A stretch of DNA of 64,000 nt from Apostichopus japonicus (Eukaryota > Echinodermata > Holothuroidea > Aspidochirotida > Stichopodidae). This document shows positions 26,401-37,609 of this stretch, in pieces. The notes beneath the pieces are model-generated. The model made no database searches, was not told the origin of the DNA, and saw nothing but the letters and a program-made list of their open reading frames with translations. Every line of letters begins with the position of its first letter. Positions within the stretch are counted from its first letter, which is position 1. Location: NCBI RefSeq assembly GCF_037975245.1, contig NC_092572.1, positions 7,827,501-7,891,500 on the forward strand. Direction: 5' to 3'. The position numbers were made by a program, and so were the translations under genes.

Positions 26401-27086
26401 TAGTTGGAACCTAAAACGTAGCATGGAAGCTCCACTGACTTTCCCATTTCTGCAAAACACTTGGACTGACACTGAACACTACTTGCGTCTGTCAAGAAAA
26501 CATAATATTCCATATATCTCTATTTACATATTAACGGAATGAGCCTCGGTGTTTTTAAAACAATTATTTGATATATGGTTATTCAATAGTATCATATACA
26601 AGGCAAGAGACAGTAAAGATTGATTAAACAAACGGTAATCTGCAACTATTAAAACATGGACTTGTTGCGTTCAGCATATAACTGCTGTATTTACGTTTTT
26701 GCATACATTAATATGGACATATCATATACCATTCTGAATATTTTCCGATAGTGTCTAAAATAATTTTGAATTTTAAAAACAAGCATCAGTTATGCAGAAG
26801 CCATTTTAAGAGACACGGAAATGTAATATTGGTGAACACAAAGACGGAGTTTATTAAGACTGGGGATTAATTTTACATTCAGAAGCCTCTACCCGTCTTT
26901 TAATTCTCCTACTTGGATTATTTAAAAAAAAAAATCCCCTACTTTGAAATCTTGTGCATGCCACTGATTACTGATTTATGATAACAATTGAAAAAAATTT
27001 GTCTTACCCACAACATTCATACATGACATGATTACAACCAAGGCTGCAACGCACAAAATAATATATCTCCGTATCAAATCCATCAT
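19633..27086 (-). CDS. Transmembrane Ig-NACHT receptor (NLR-like), complete gene model
   Basis: Ten exons, all with GT/AG borders and matching phases: 27086-27008, 26488-26174, 26012-25671, 25024-24854, 23741-23707, 23595-23553, 23042-20905, 20473-20304, 20149-20064, 19733-19633. They total 3,480 nt, that is 1,159 codons plus TAA. Predicted order by residue: signal peptide 1-26, Ig1 27-131, Ig2 132-245, membrane helix about 264-289, basic linker 303-328, NACHT region 329-1041, tail 1042-1159. The NACHT module is an STAND-class ATPase used in NLR innate immune sensors; here it would face the cytosol behind an extracellular Ig pair. Extracellular binding with NACHT oligomerisation inside is inference. 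There are no stops or frameshifts. It converges on the Ig/kinase gene. The main doubt is whether the Ig/TM exons and the NACHT exon are spliced together; the agreement of all phases argues that they are. Confidence 0.85.
20905..23042 (-). CDS. NACHT ATPase exon of the Ig-NACHT gene
   Basis: One large 2,138-nt exon. A leading motif YYGKFGFIKPLPWG precedes the nucleotide-binding core. Walker A is ADLGYGKTT (GYGKTT, residues 404-409 of the full model), Walker B is LLDGLDE (483-489) and sensor 1 is WVTSR (546-550). The LDGLDE form with a following small residue and the TSR motif are NACHT hallmarks. Residues about 600-759 form a low-complexity Glu/Lys/Asn/Asp-rich insertion between the KYYF segment and the ETPLLLIMIV helix. 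FYHEFFQEFLAAQYV matches the H-x3-FQEFLAA signature of NLR winged-helix regions. No leucine-rich repeat array follows. An ATG at 23040-23038 could start a cytosolic form from an internal promoter; this cannot be excluded. Confidence 0.92.
24854..25024 (-). CDS. Transmembrane exon of the Ig-NACHT gene
   Basis: This 171-nt phase 1-1 exon has acceptor tgtcgtttcag and donor G|GTAAGAA. It encodes a Pro/Ser-rich stalk (EPPSMEPTSSPKG), a 26-residue hydrophobic run beginning VAWAFVVIGIIIFFVL, then KRGN and a WARRN basic stretch. Positive charge after the helix predicts a type I topology with the NACHT part inside the cell. If the donor were ignored the frame would stop at 24,825, giving a shorter membrane-anchored Ig protein. 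Confidence 0.85.
25671..26488 (-). CDS. Two Ig-like domain exons of the Ig-NACHT gene
   Basis: Two phase 1-1 exons, 26488-26174 (105 codons) and 26012-25671 (114 codons), separated by a 161-bp intron. Ig1 shows Cys in VELPCYVLG and Trp in DLYWYKG, but the late position where Ig folds normally have Y-x-C reads SYTLTAYF, so its core disulfide is atypical. Ig2 has Cys in SLTCYVSG, Trp in DVDWIVTN and Cys in TFRCIAS, a standard Cys-Trp-Cys pattern. Each domain in its own 1-1 exon is the usual arrangement for shuffled Ig domains. Confidence 0.8.
27008..27086 (-). CDS. Signal peptide exon of the Ig-NACHT gene
   Basis: The start is the ATG-ATG at 27086-27081 and the donor reads G|GTAAGAC. It encodes 26 residues: a basic start (MMDLIRRY), then a hydrophobic core (IILCVAALVVIMSC). 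This is a conventional cleavable signal sequence, and the phase 1 end fits the next Ig exon. Confidence 0.75.
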
Positions 27087-27355
27087 GTTCTTGAAGTATC
27101 AGGCGATCACTGTGCATCTAGAAGGTAACAATTTAAATGGTAGTTAGACAATTAAAATAGTTTACCTACATATTCAAATAAGCATGGAAAATATATTTGA
27201 TGTACAAGTAGTCGTCGGTAAATGAATAAAAGGAATTCGTTCCTGTCCGTATTCTCTTTATGTGTTTCAAAGTTTCAGTGACAGTTTCTAATAAACTAAT
27301 ATTATAGGCCACATGTTGGGAATTACTGCAAACTTAAAAGTAATTTGTTTCAAAG

Positions 27356-28450
27356 GACTGTAGGAAACCCAAGCCGGATCATCGGGGAAAGAGACACAGT
27401 AACTTTGGGAGGGAGGCTATTGCGGAAGCTGAAAGGGTTGAGGAAACGGTGGCCGCCGGCGAAAGTATTTTGGCTGAATATGGGGAAGCAGGTCAAGTCA
27501 AACTGGAGGCGGGCGCGGTTAAAGCCAGGGACGTGGGCGTGCCAGTAAGCGTAGGTTACGTAGGAGAACACAATGTCGAGGTGGTGAGGGATACCGGATG
27601 TAACACAGTAATAATTAGTAGGAAATTTGTGGGAAAGTCGGAGTTCACAGGGCAAGTACGACCATTGAAGTTGCTGGACAGCACAAAGCGGTGGCTTCCT
27701 GCTGCTAGAATTAAGATCGACACACCCTATTTCGTCGGATAGGTAAATGCGTTGGTGGTAGACAGCCCCTCTCACGATCTGATTATCGGGAACATAGAAG
27801 GAGCTAGGGATGCAAACAATCCAGATCCATGCCGGCAGCCATCAACAGTTAGGGAAGTGGAAGCGTTAGGGGGAGCTGTAGAGACGCGCGCACAGAAGAT
27901 AAGAAAGGAACGTCCGTAACAGCGGCTTAAATGTAAAGGGGCAGTCGGCCCTGTCATCGATAGTAAGGAGTTGTCTAAGGCTCAGAATGATGAGCAAGAA
28001 TTTGCTAAGTTTTACAAGTTGACAAAGAACGGGGAGGTAAGAGTATCGCGAAGGGGTAGTGAGGTAAAGTACGAAGTTTCTAAGGGGATACTGTTGAGGA
28101 AATTCAAAAGTGCCAAAGTTGAAAATGGGAGAGAATTTAATCACATGATTGTTCCAAAACTTCTTCGTGACAGTGTCATGAGCGTAGCGCACGACGCTCC
28201 CTTCAGGTCATCTAGGGGCAAAGAAAACCGCTGATAAGGTGACGAGAAGCCTCTATTGGCCGGGTGTTCAGCGCGACGTTAAGCTGTTCTGCGTTTCTTG
28301 CGACATTTGTCAAAGAACTGTGTCCAATGGATCTGTACCTAGGGTCCCCCTGGGGAAAATGCCTCTTATTGATACACCTTTTCATAGAGTCGCGATAGAC
28401 TTAGTAGCGCCCCTCGCTCCGATAGCTGATCGCAGAAATAGATATATTCT
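27356..28450 (+). pseudogene. Ty3/gypsy retroelement fragment, Gmr1-like (protease then integrase)
   Basis: One frame starts with the end of a gag zinc knuckle (CRKPKPDHRGKRH) and runs into a retropepsin-like segment with DTGCNTVI and the later LIIGNIEG. Stops interrupt it at 27,740 and 27,916. It then passes directly, without reverse transcriptase, into an integrase zinc-binding segment (GHLGAKKTADK after a frameshift near 28,200; CVSCDICQ) and the start of the integrase core (RVAIDLVAPL, RYILTL), breaking off near 28,450. PR followed by IN is the order described for Gmr1-like elements of deuterostomes; an RT deletion from an ordinary gypsy element is the alternative. It is more GC-rich than its surroundings. 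No LTRs were seen. It is a broken relic. Confidence 0.75.
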
Positions 28451-30848
28451 CACACTGGACCCGCGACAATGTGTGTGTCTGCGTGTCTTAAAGTTTATTT
28501 TTTTCCTATCAATGTATTACTGCTTGAACAGTACTTGTTTAACTACGATATTATTTCGCAGCAACTCCTCTACATCAAGGTACCGTTAATATTTTCCCTA
28601 TATTTGAATATGACGTATGTACTTAATGTCACTCAGACATAATTAGGTCTTCTTATGGTACTTAAGTTGAAGATCATTTATTTGCTTATCAGTTGTCTAA
28701 TTAAATATGTATGTTTATGGCTTCATCCTGCCTAAGTTCTGTCAACCACTGCTGCGCCTAAAGAAAATTCTTCTCTCTAGCATTGGAAAGTGTAAGCTAT
28801 ATGATATCTGTCCTTTGACCACATTTATTGGCAAAGATTGAAGAACTCATGGACAAAGATAACTTAATTCGTAACATTTATGAGGGACATATAACGAAAT
28901 ATTGGAAGTTTAGTAGTTGGACCGTGCTGAATGAAATATAGTAACTTTAATGGTATACTAAATATAGATCTGATGTAACGTATGCGAAGTCAGAGAAATG
29001 ACGAATTTAAGTGCAAATGGTGTAGCTGTTATATGTAATTTAAGAAATTATGTCGTCATCCTAAATAACTCATTTTGGTATTTCAATCAAATTCATGATC
29101 CTGTGACTACCATTCATTCAATATCGTAAGCTGCGTAACATGCATAACTTTTCAGTTTCTACTTAAACAGGAACGTCCATCTATTGCATGGATGGCTCTG
29201 GAGACAATTTCCATGCAGGAATATTATCAAGGGTAACGTTGCATGGGAATATGCTGTGCTATTATGGAGTTATTTTCTTTTAATAATAACGATACTCTAC
29301 ATATAACTGTTCCTAGTATATTAATGAATGCGGTGGTTCGGTTATTTTGCTATGTAATCGATTCCGGAGAATTGATATGAAAGAAAAACATATTTTTGTT
29401 ATATTTACTCTCCAAGTTGTTTATCTGAAATCATTGTTTGTATTATATTAACTTGTGTTGGGGGACTTTCAAGATATGATCACTGTATAAATTATGTTGG
29501 GCTCTACAGTATTTACAATACTTCTAATATCAGTTAACGTGATAATTAGTATCCTCTTGACATTTACACACACTTGTATTAGGACAAAGGTCAATGGCAA
29601 CTGATAACATGAAAGCTATATATTCTCATGTAGAAGATCACATTTTAATTTTTTTTTTTAAATTATCATATGAAGGAGAAATGGGAATAAATTAACAAGA
29701 CAAACATCTAACTTGATTTCTTTATCTTTAACTGAAATCCCATTAGCAAGAGTAAGTGCCTCTGAGGTTGACAAACAAATCAGAGTGGGATTTATCTGAC
29801 CACAATCTCTTTGTTGTCCTTGAGCTGTATAGAATTTATTCATTTTAACTTTGAACAATTTGTAGCGTTGATAAAGATTTAAGAAACGTTTCTTTGCCTT
29901 CTTTTGCACAACCCTTGCCTGCCTTAAGTGAAACAAAAAGTAGCTAATGGTAGTCGTGGTCGATCTTCTGACAAGATATTCATTTCATATATGTAATGTC
30001 AATTTACACTTGAAACAGTGGAACGGAAAGAGGCATATCATAGCGGTATGATTTCAAACCGATATTTATGAGGGGTAGTAAAGTGCCCCCCCCCACTCTT
30101 TCACCCTCCCACCACAACCCCATATCATGATATCATAAATGATTTTGCTGCAGAGTCAGCTACCCCGAAAATTGTAAAGAGCAAACTTAAAAAGGAAACT
30201 TAACGTAATTATAGTATGTCGATAAATTATTGAACGTGGTGTTACAGATAGTTAGGTCCTTTTAGCCGACTAGTCATTAGTATTACCGTTTTCTTCACAG
30301 GTATGTTATTATGCTATCTTCTTGGAGTACCAGAAAAGGGAGCGACCTAAAATTAGTACGATAGCAACAAATATGGTGTCAAAATCAAAACAAGTAAGAA
30401 TGACAGGTAGTACTACTACAGCCCCTTAGTATAGGTATAATTAGTTAACGGGTTCAGACATGAAATCTGAAAGCTTTAAATATGTATAGTAGGATAATAA
30501 ATTTACCAGGAACAATATATATTTATACCAGTGTTACCAACAAGGAAATGTAGAGATGCATTTTGCTTTCTGTGACTCACCAATGACTTTAATTAAGGAT
30601 AAAGATTGCAATAAGAAACATGTAATGCAAAACTTCTATCCTATCAAGGGACGTGCAGTGCACATTTAACAGGAAAGAAAGTCAACCAGAGATATGTCGT
30701 TCATTTTGAAATGTATATTGGGGTAAGGTTAATATTCGCGGGCTCAATGTCAAGTTGGCTCTGGTTCTCGAAGCCTCTGACAACGACAGGTTGTTAAACA
30801 TTATCGGAAATTATGCCTTGGTTCGAAGTAAGAACGTTAACGCATACG
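28451..30848. other. Intergenic, nothing recognised
   Basis: AT-rich sequence with short frames only (for example 29,658-29,936 on the minus strand), none recognisable. A poly-C tract lies near 30,089. The stretch lies outside the part of the duplication visible here. Confidence 0.5.
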
Positions 30849-30856
30849 CTCTATAT

Positions 30857-31258
30857 CAGGATTGTCCAACCTTTTGCAGAGGAGGGCCACATGGAATGAT
30901 TATGATGAGGGAGGGGGCCGCATGAACCCTACGCTCGATTTTTCGATTTTCTGCCCGAAGCCCAAGGCAACAAAATGTGAGCACTGCGCGCGGAACGCAC
31001 TGATTTATTTTCCTTCCTGATAAAACAGATGAATAAAGTTCAGCCGCCCCCCCCCCCTCCGCTGAGAGAGTGTCACACAAACTGACCTGTATGCAGTTTT
31101 TGGACCCAGAAGGCTCGAATGATTGATTATATAGCTTCAAATTGTTATCAATAAATCTGCTCACTAAAATTTCGCACCGTAGATCATCTCTGGCGGGCCG
31201 GACGCAACCCTGCGGCGGGCCGGACTGTGGCCCGCTGGCCGTAGGTTGGACAACCCTG
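30857..31258. mobile_element. hAT-type MITE, 402 bp, with perfect 8-bp target duplication
   Basis: The left end caggattgtccaacctt and the right end aggttggacaaccctg are inverted repeats of about 16 bp. The element is flanked by identical 8-bp sequences ctctatat at 30849-30856 and 31259-31266, the hallmark of hAT insertion. The interior is GC-rich, with gcgggccgga repeats near the right end and a poly-C run near 31,045, and has no transposase. Ends and interior resemble a family found widely in animal genomes. Perfect TSDs indicate fairly recent insertion. Confidence 0.88.
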
Positions 31259-31307
31259 CTCTATATCATACCTTATTAAAACTACATGCTCTTTGATCTT
31301 TTCCATA

Positions 31308-31441
31308 TATAGAGGGAACAACCACCGTTACCCGCCTCGAATTAAACCAAGACACAGCCAAATCTAACCCAGTGACCGGCGTGGAGGATTCTGTCCATTC
31401 GACGTCAAACTTCGTCTTCGAGTTAAAAGTTTCCAACAAAT
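31308..31441 (+). other. Possible orphan 3'-terminal coding exon
   Basis: After tatatag a frame without ATG runs GTTTVTRLELNQDTAKS and ends in FVFELKVSNK and TGA at about 31,441. Its base composition is richer in GC than the surroundings and it looks like a terminal exon, but no upstream exons with matching phase were found. Function is unknown. Confidence 0.25.
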
Positions 31442-33120
31442 GATTATGTCTAATTGAATATCATACGTGATCATTGCATTAATTACAATGTTGCAGTTTA
31501 CTACTTCAGAACGCTGCAGCAATTAATCGTTCCATTAAATGGACACACTGAAGTTGTCACTTTCAGGGCCTGTCAAAGCAAAGATATACGTTTTCAACTG
31601 ACATCTCCTACAACCTCAGGGTATCGGAGGTCTTTTCTTGTCATGTCTCTTGCAAATTTGCATATCATGACCGTTTTACATTTGAAAAGCATTTGGAGAG
31701 GAGTAAGCTTAGCTTACTGAACACAAACCTTTCCGTCTGCTCACCCGGAGTATTATCAACATTCAACTCAATAATTTCACAAATAGTTTAGCTAATATAC
31801 TGGCATCTTTAGTCCTTATTTTCACACTAGCTTAACTTTGATTGATGCTATTTCACATAAATGCAGTAAAGCAATAATGGTAACTAATAATATGCCAAAA
31901 CAAGCATTACATTAGGTCATTTTAGCTTTGGTTTATTCAAGCGGATGTACATTAACCTATTATGGTATGCTACCTATATAAGATTAGTTCCCTACAGTGA
32001 CACAATAGGCCTTCTCGTCTTAATTAACACTTACGGTAGTGACTACAATGATAACTGCATTTTGTGCAAAGATGATTTACTTGGTACGTGTTAAACAACC
32101 AGCATACTGAAATGAAACTATAAATCCTATTTGTATTAATTAAATATTTAACCTGCTCAAAGTACACACTAAAGATAATTCGTACTAACGATCTATGTAA
32201 GCTTGTTCAACAGCTATTGTGCCAAGAGCGTCTATTATTGATAAACACCATTTTATACCCGGTATGATGATATGATAAATGTGAGAACCAGCCGGAAGAC
32301 TCCTCTTATTTATTACCAATTGCAAACTAGGGAAGCATGGGAATTAGCGGGATTAGGTTTAGTCACAGGTGCGGGGTTAGAATGTATGCTGGAAAACATG
32401 GTAGATACTAGGAATACATGAAGAGTACGAATGAATAAAACCAGGTGAAACAAGTGGCATTTGTGCTTTCGACGCCTTTGGTCACCTTGGAACTTGGAGA
32501 CACACACCCATTATCCACGACTTCGCCCTTCTCCACCACTTTACCACACACATACGCAGTTGTTTTCTCTTATGTTCCGGCGTATGTTCTTAGTCGAAAT
32601 CTCACCACAACCATTACACAAGTTAACTTATATTTTTGTAGCCTATAGGCTAGACATAGGAACCCAAAAGCTATGATGCTGGGTAATCCAGGCTTAACGT
32701 TCAATAATCCAGGAATTTTGCCGAAAATGCATGTTTATCTAAATTACTTTGATTAGCCTGAATTTATCAATTGAAAATCTCTAATTGTCTGTTGATATTT
32801 GAATGTTATTCTATAATTCAGGTTTACCAGTCGAAAATCCTAGTTTATCGGCGACATTTTCTCAATCAATCGATCGAGTATTGGACATTTGGTTTGCCTA
32901 CACGTCCAAATAATCAGTTTTGATCACACTCCCTCCCTGTACAAACCCGTTCGTTTTAACGGCCTATAAATAGCACTGTCTGATCGGCTTTAGAAGTCTC
33001 TATTCTATTACAATTAATAGGCCTACATAATTGTGCTTGAATATATTATGATTATGCTCGCGTTCCCAGTTTGCTTGTAGTCTTGTGATATAGAAAGACA
33101 GACGCCTGCTAGATAAAACA
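31442..33120. other. Intergenic, nothing firmly recognised
   Basis: A frame at 31,454-31,720 (+) lacks splice support. Near 32,680-32,870 the word taatccagg and a gaaaatc-type motif recur loosely. No RNA gene or element with clear ends was found. Confidence 0.4.
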
Positions 33121-33790
33121 TAGCAAAATATATAATACAGAGGCAGATACATAGTTTTATCCTTTAAAAAACTTACCCTTTAGAAAATGGCTCCTGTGAA
33201 TTCACTTGTATTTTTGCACATCGTATACATTATAAATTATTCAAAATGGCGACATGGCGTCTTTTGACATATTTACACAATAGAGAAATTCCGGTTGCGG
33301 GCGCATTTCTGTTATCGGTAAAATCGGTTCAAATTGCAGTTTGAATAAACATGACTTGACTTATCGTGTCGGGCAAGTGGAACATGTCTCGCTGAAATAA
33401 AATATTACTTTGAAGACACGGCAGGCTGTATTTTGACGGCAGGCAGTAAAATGACAAAATATATAATACAGAGGCACATACAAAATGTTATCCTTTAAAA
33501 AGTAACTTACCCTTTAGAAAATGGCTCCTGTGAATTCACTTATATTTCAGCACATTGTATACATTATCAATTATTCAAAATGGCGACATGGCGTCTTGTG
33601 ACATTTTTACACAATAGAGGAATTCCGGTTGCGGACGCACTTCTGTTATCTGTAAAATCTGTTCAAATTGGAATTTGAATAAACATGACTTGACTTATCG
33701 TGTCGGGCAAGTGAACATGTCTCGCTGAAATAAAATATTACTTTAAATATACGGAAGGCTGTATTTTGGTTTTGGGTCTTTTAGGGGAAT
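33121..33790. repeat. Local tandem duplication (about 335 bp x 2) at the left edge of copy B
   Basis: The stretch from about 33,121 (aaaatatataatacagaggc) to 33,450 repeats from about 33,456, both units containing gaaaatggctcctgtgaattc followed by the sequence that opens the window. The first unit is slightly shorter and diverged. This places the junction of the large duplication in or next to this tandem pair. Confidence 0.8.
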
Positions 33791-35734
33791 ACGTTACTTC
33801 AACAATGATAAATAATACGTGTTTTTTTTATATTTAAAACGCTTCTACACTGAAAAAATAAACTAGTCAATATTACCACGGACTGACGTTAAATTAGTCT
33901 GTAACGTTAGTCAATGCACACGGACTAGCAAAAATCTTCGTTTCATCGCTGCTTCTTAGTCAGTTTACACTGACTTAGGAAAATATAATCGCAGCTTAGT
34001 CGGTGGCGACGGACTAAGGTATTTTAACCCATGGACTAAGAACGATACGGACACCCGATTTACGCCATAATCGTAGCTTAGTCGGTGTCGACGGACTAAT
34101 GTATTTTAACCCACTTCGATTCACTTCAATTTGGAAACCGAGAGGCAACGGCAGCTTGCTGGACTTGGCATAGTTTCATACGATCACTCTAAGCAACTTT
34201 CAACCGTAAATCACCCAAGATGGTCTTTACAAGAATGGAGGTATTAACTGCCAACATCGGCCTACCTGTTATTCCTTTAACTTGAAGGTAAAATTAAAGT
34301 TAATTGTTAGGCCACTGGCACTAGTACTGTATTATGGTTAGTGTAACGCTACCGTTGTCACGCTGGCGTTTCGCAATACACAAGTGCAATGACAGTGAGT
34401 AGCCTATAGGCTTCTACTGGGTACTGCAGTGCATTCTCAACACTAAAGTGTGCATTCTAAACACCAATTAACAATGTGTTATGTGTGTATTGGGCTAGAT
34501 TGAACAGTGGCACATAATCTTCTAATTTATTCCCAAACAAATGCTGGAACTATAAGTCTCAATAGTATATTTGAAGTCTACACTCATTTGGTAAAGATTT
34601 CCTGTAATTTACAATGTGAATCTAAATGGGTAGGCTTTGTGATATTGAATAAGCAAGGCTAGACCTTCAAACGTACAGTCACAGTAGGCTGAACAAATTA
34701 TGTTGGCTAGTCAACGGTATTATATGTTGCGAGCAGTCAGGATGCACGCTTCAGTTCTATTTAACCTTTTCATTTATCATTTTTTAGTATTTAATTTCCG
34801 GTCACGCCCAGGAAACAATTGCGACATTCCTTCACGGTCGACTTGTTTACTGTAAGAAGTATTAACCGTTTTTTTCTCAGGAAAGCTTGATAGTCTGAAG
34901 TTATTAGAACATGTGCTTTTAGTATACTGCCAAAAGAGTAAGTTGTTGTATTTGTATTGATATTTTATGTAGAAGTAACGGAAAATTTAGTATGTTTAGT
35001 TTGGTCTAATTGCACGTTGTTTTCTGTCCAATGTAATGCAGGGTTCACTTGCGCGAATTCAAATTATTCTGTTTATGTATATGTATATGCATCGATTCGT
35101 AGATTATGATGTTTTTTGGACATTTATTTGTAATTCAAGCATATCTGTTTAGTAGCAAAGTTTAAAGGTTAAGATTAATTAGTTTCTCTTTTTGATCCTA
35201 GATTGAATGAAACTCATTGACGTAAATAATAGATCAGATGATACAGTTTAACGCAGTTGCTAAAACTCTGGGTATTCTCTAGTCTTTGCCGGTCCATTGT
35301 GTACTTTAGTACTACTAGTAAGACTAAATCAAAACGACCGAAAGACAAACTTAGTGTAACAAAGTACTGATTCTCCTCTAGCCTAGGTCTAAACAGGCTG
35401 GTTATGTGAGCAAGCAAAATAACAACTAAAAACGATTAGGCCTATAAATAAGTTGGCTCAGTGCATTTCTGTTTCTAAAATTTTATATTTTTAAAGATCA
35501 TAAAAACAAACAAAGATTTAGCACATGTGTTATTATCTCTGTATTCTGGGCATATGATTCTGGTTGCAATGGTGATGACACTCTCGTTCAAATTTTCAGC
35601 TTTATACAGTCTGCTTCAAACTTTGGGATTGTTTTTTGAGACTATAGTGGAAGCAAATCTCACATAACTTTGTGGTGACAACTTCATTTAATTTTTTTTC
35701 AAATGATGAATACTTTGCTGTTTCTTTTTTCCAG

Positions 35735-35945
35735 CAGGAATTGAGAAGCCAAATATCTAAGTCAAGGGTGAGGTTTCATGTGATGTACGACACCAGTGTG
35801 GAGGCAACAACAGAAGAGGAGAACTGTGTTATATATGGCCTAAAGACATGTTTTAAGATGATATATCGGTACCCTTCGCAGAACAAAAGAGTTTATCCAA
35901 GAGTCCAAAAAGCAAAGGAACAAGTACCATAGAGAAAAAAGATGG
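35735..35945 (+). other. Unrecognised exon-like frame inside the TA-flanked element
   Basis: Bounded by ttttttccag and gaaaagtgagt, a frame encodes QELRSQISKSRVRFHVMYDT and continues to a TAG at 35,930. A second exon-like piece at about 37,873-37,953 (acceptor tgttcacag) encodes VNNGADFGFLKTSGRPFVV and ends in TAA. These may be captured host exons or remnants of element genes. No domain is recognised. Confidence 0.3.
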
Positions 35946-36087
35946 AAAAGTGAGTTTAACTATTGTACCCAACTGTTTAATGATATTAAAGATACTTTTC
36001 ATAACCTGTTTAAAAAAAAAAAACAGTCTAGTATATCATTAACGTGCAAGCTTCATAAGTTTGGTCAAACTTTCACTGATCTGTAGA

Positions 36088-37609
36088 GCGGGAGTCCAGA
36101 GGGTTTGGTTAGCTGGGAAGGTAACCAATTACCTTGTACATCACAATGTTCACAATGCATTCCTGTATATGAAACCAGACGACTGGCAAACCGTCTGTGG
36201 TGGATGTGGCTGGGAGAGCAATTTTAAAGTCACCTAATAGCTAACCTAGATCAGCTTTCATGGTAACCACATCAAAGTAAGAACAATGTGTCAGGTATGG
36301 CCCCAAGAGCAACAAATGGCCATCGCCAGTAATTATTGGTGGTGGGGTACCCCTGCCAGTGATCTATAATTGACCCCTCACGGCTGACCTAGGTCAGCTC
36401 ATGAGGTAACCACTTGAAACCTACTGGAAAATGTTGGTTAGGACTTCAGATACAAGGGATGGTCATTGCCAGTAATTTTTATTGGTGGGGTACCCCTGCC
36501 AGTAGACCTCCAATATGCCCATCCCCCATTGACCTAGGTGAGCTCATGATTTGACCAGTTGAAACCTACTGGAAAATGATAGGTATCACTTCATATGTAA
36601 GGATGGGCATTTCCAGTATTTTATATTGGTGGGCCACCACTGCCAGAGTCCGCCCATCCCTTACATATAGAATCCTGTCAATCATTTTCCAGTAGTTTTC
36701 AACTGGTTAAATCATGAGCTGACCTAGATCAATGAGGGGGGGGGGGCATTTTGGGGGTCTACTGGCAGGGGTACCCCAGTAATATAAATTACTGGAAATG
36801 CCCATCCCTTACATATAGAGTCCTGCCAATCATTTTACAGTAGTTTTCAACTGAATACCTCATGAGCTAATCTAGGTCAATGGGGGATGGGCATTTTGGG
36901 GGTCTACTGGCAGGGTTACCCCACCAATGTAAATGACTGGAAATGCCCATCCCTTACATATGAAGTGATACCTATCATTTTCCAGTAATTTTTCAACTGG
37001 TTATCTCATGAGCTGACCTAGGTCAATGAGGGAATTGGCATTTTGGGGGTCTACTGGCAGGGGTACCCCCCCCAATATAAATTACTGGAAATGCCCATCC
37101 CTTACATATGAAGTGATACCATTTTCCAGTAGTTTTCAACTGGTTACATCATGAGCTCATCTAGGTCAATGGGGGATGGGCATATTGGAGGTCTACTGGC
37201 AGGGGTACCCCACCAATAAAAATTACTGGCAATGACCATCCCTTGTATCTGAAGTCCTAACCAACATTTTCCAGTAGGTTTCAAGTGGTTACCTCATGAG
37301 CTGACCTAGGTCAGCCGTGAGGGGTCAATTATAGATCACTGACAGGGGTACCCCACCACCATTAATTACTGGCAATGGCCATTTGTTGCTATTGGGGCCA
37401 TACCTGACACATTGTACTTACTTTGATGTGTTACCATGAAAACTGATCTAGGTTAGCTATCAGGTGACTTTAAAATTGCTCTCCCAGCCACAACCACCAA
37501 AGTCGGTTTGCCAGTCGTCTGGTTTCATATACAGGAATGCACTGTGAACATTGTGATGTACAAGGCAATTGGTTACCTTCCCAGCTAACCAAACCCTCTG
37601 GGCTCCCGG
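36088..37609. repeat. Large imperfect palindrome with repeated inner units
   Basis: The sequence beginning gggagtccagagggtttggt at about 36,091 reappears as its reverse complement ending near 37,607. The arms are roughly 0.7 kb and meet near 36,850. Within the arms, units of about 150 bp carry ggtaccccaccaat, attactggaaatgcccatcc and gagctgacctaggtca. A transcript through it would fold into a long hairpin. Confidence 0.85.

Noticed and set aside
27350..28192. Minus-strand frames opposite the retroelement fragment
   Set aside because: They are shadows of the protease/integrase frame; the motifs are only on the plus strand.
31454..31720. 88-codon plus-strand frame with a segment VTFRACQSKDIRFQLTSPTT
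   Set aside because: It faintly recalls the farnesoic acid O-methyltransferase-like domain, but the match breaks after about 20 residues and no splice model supports it.
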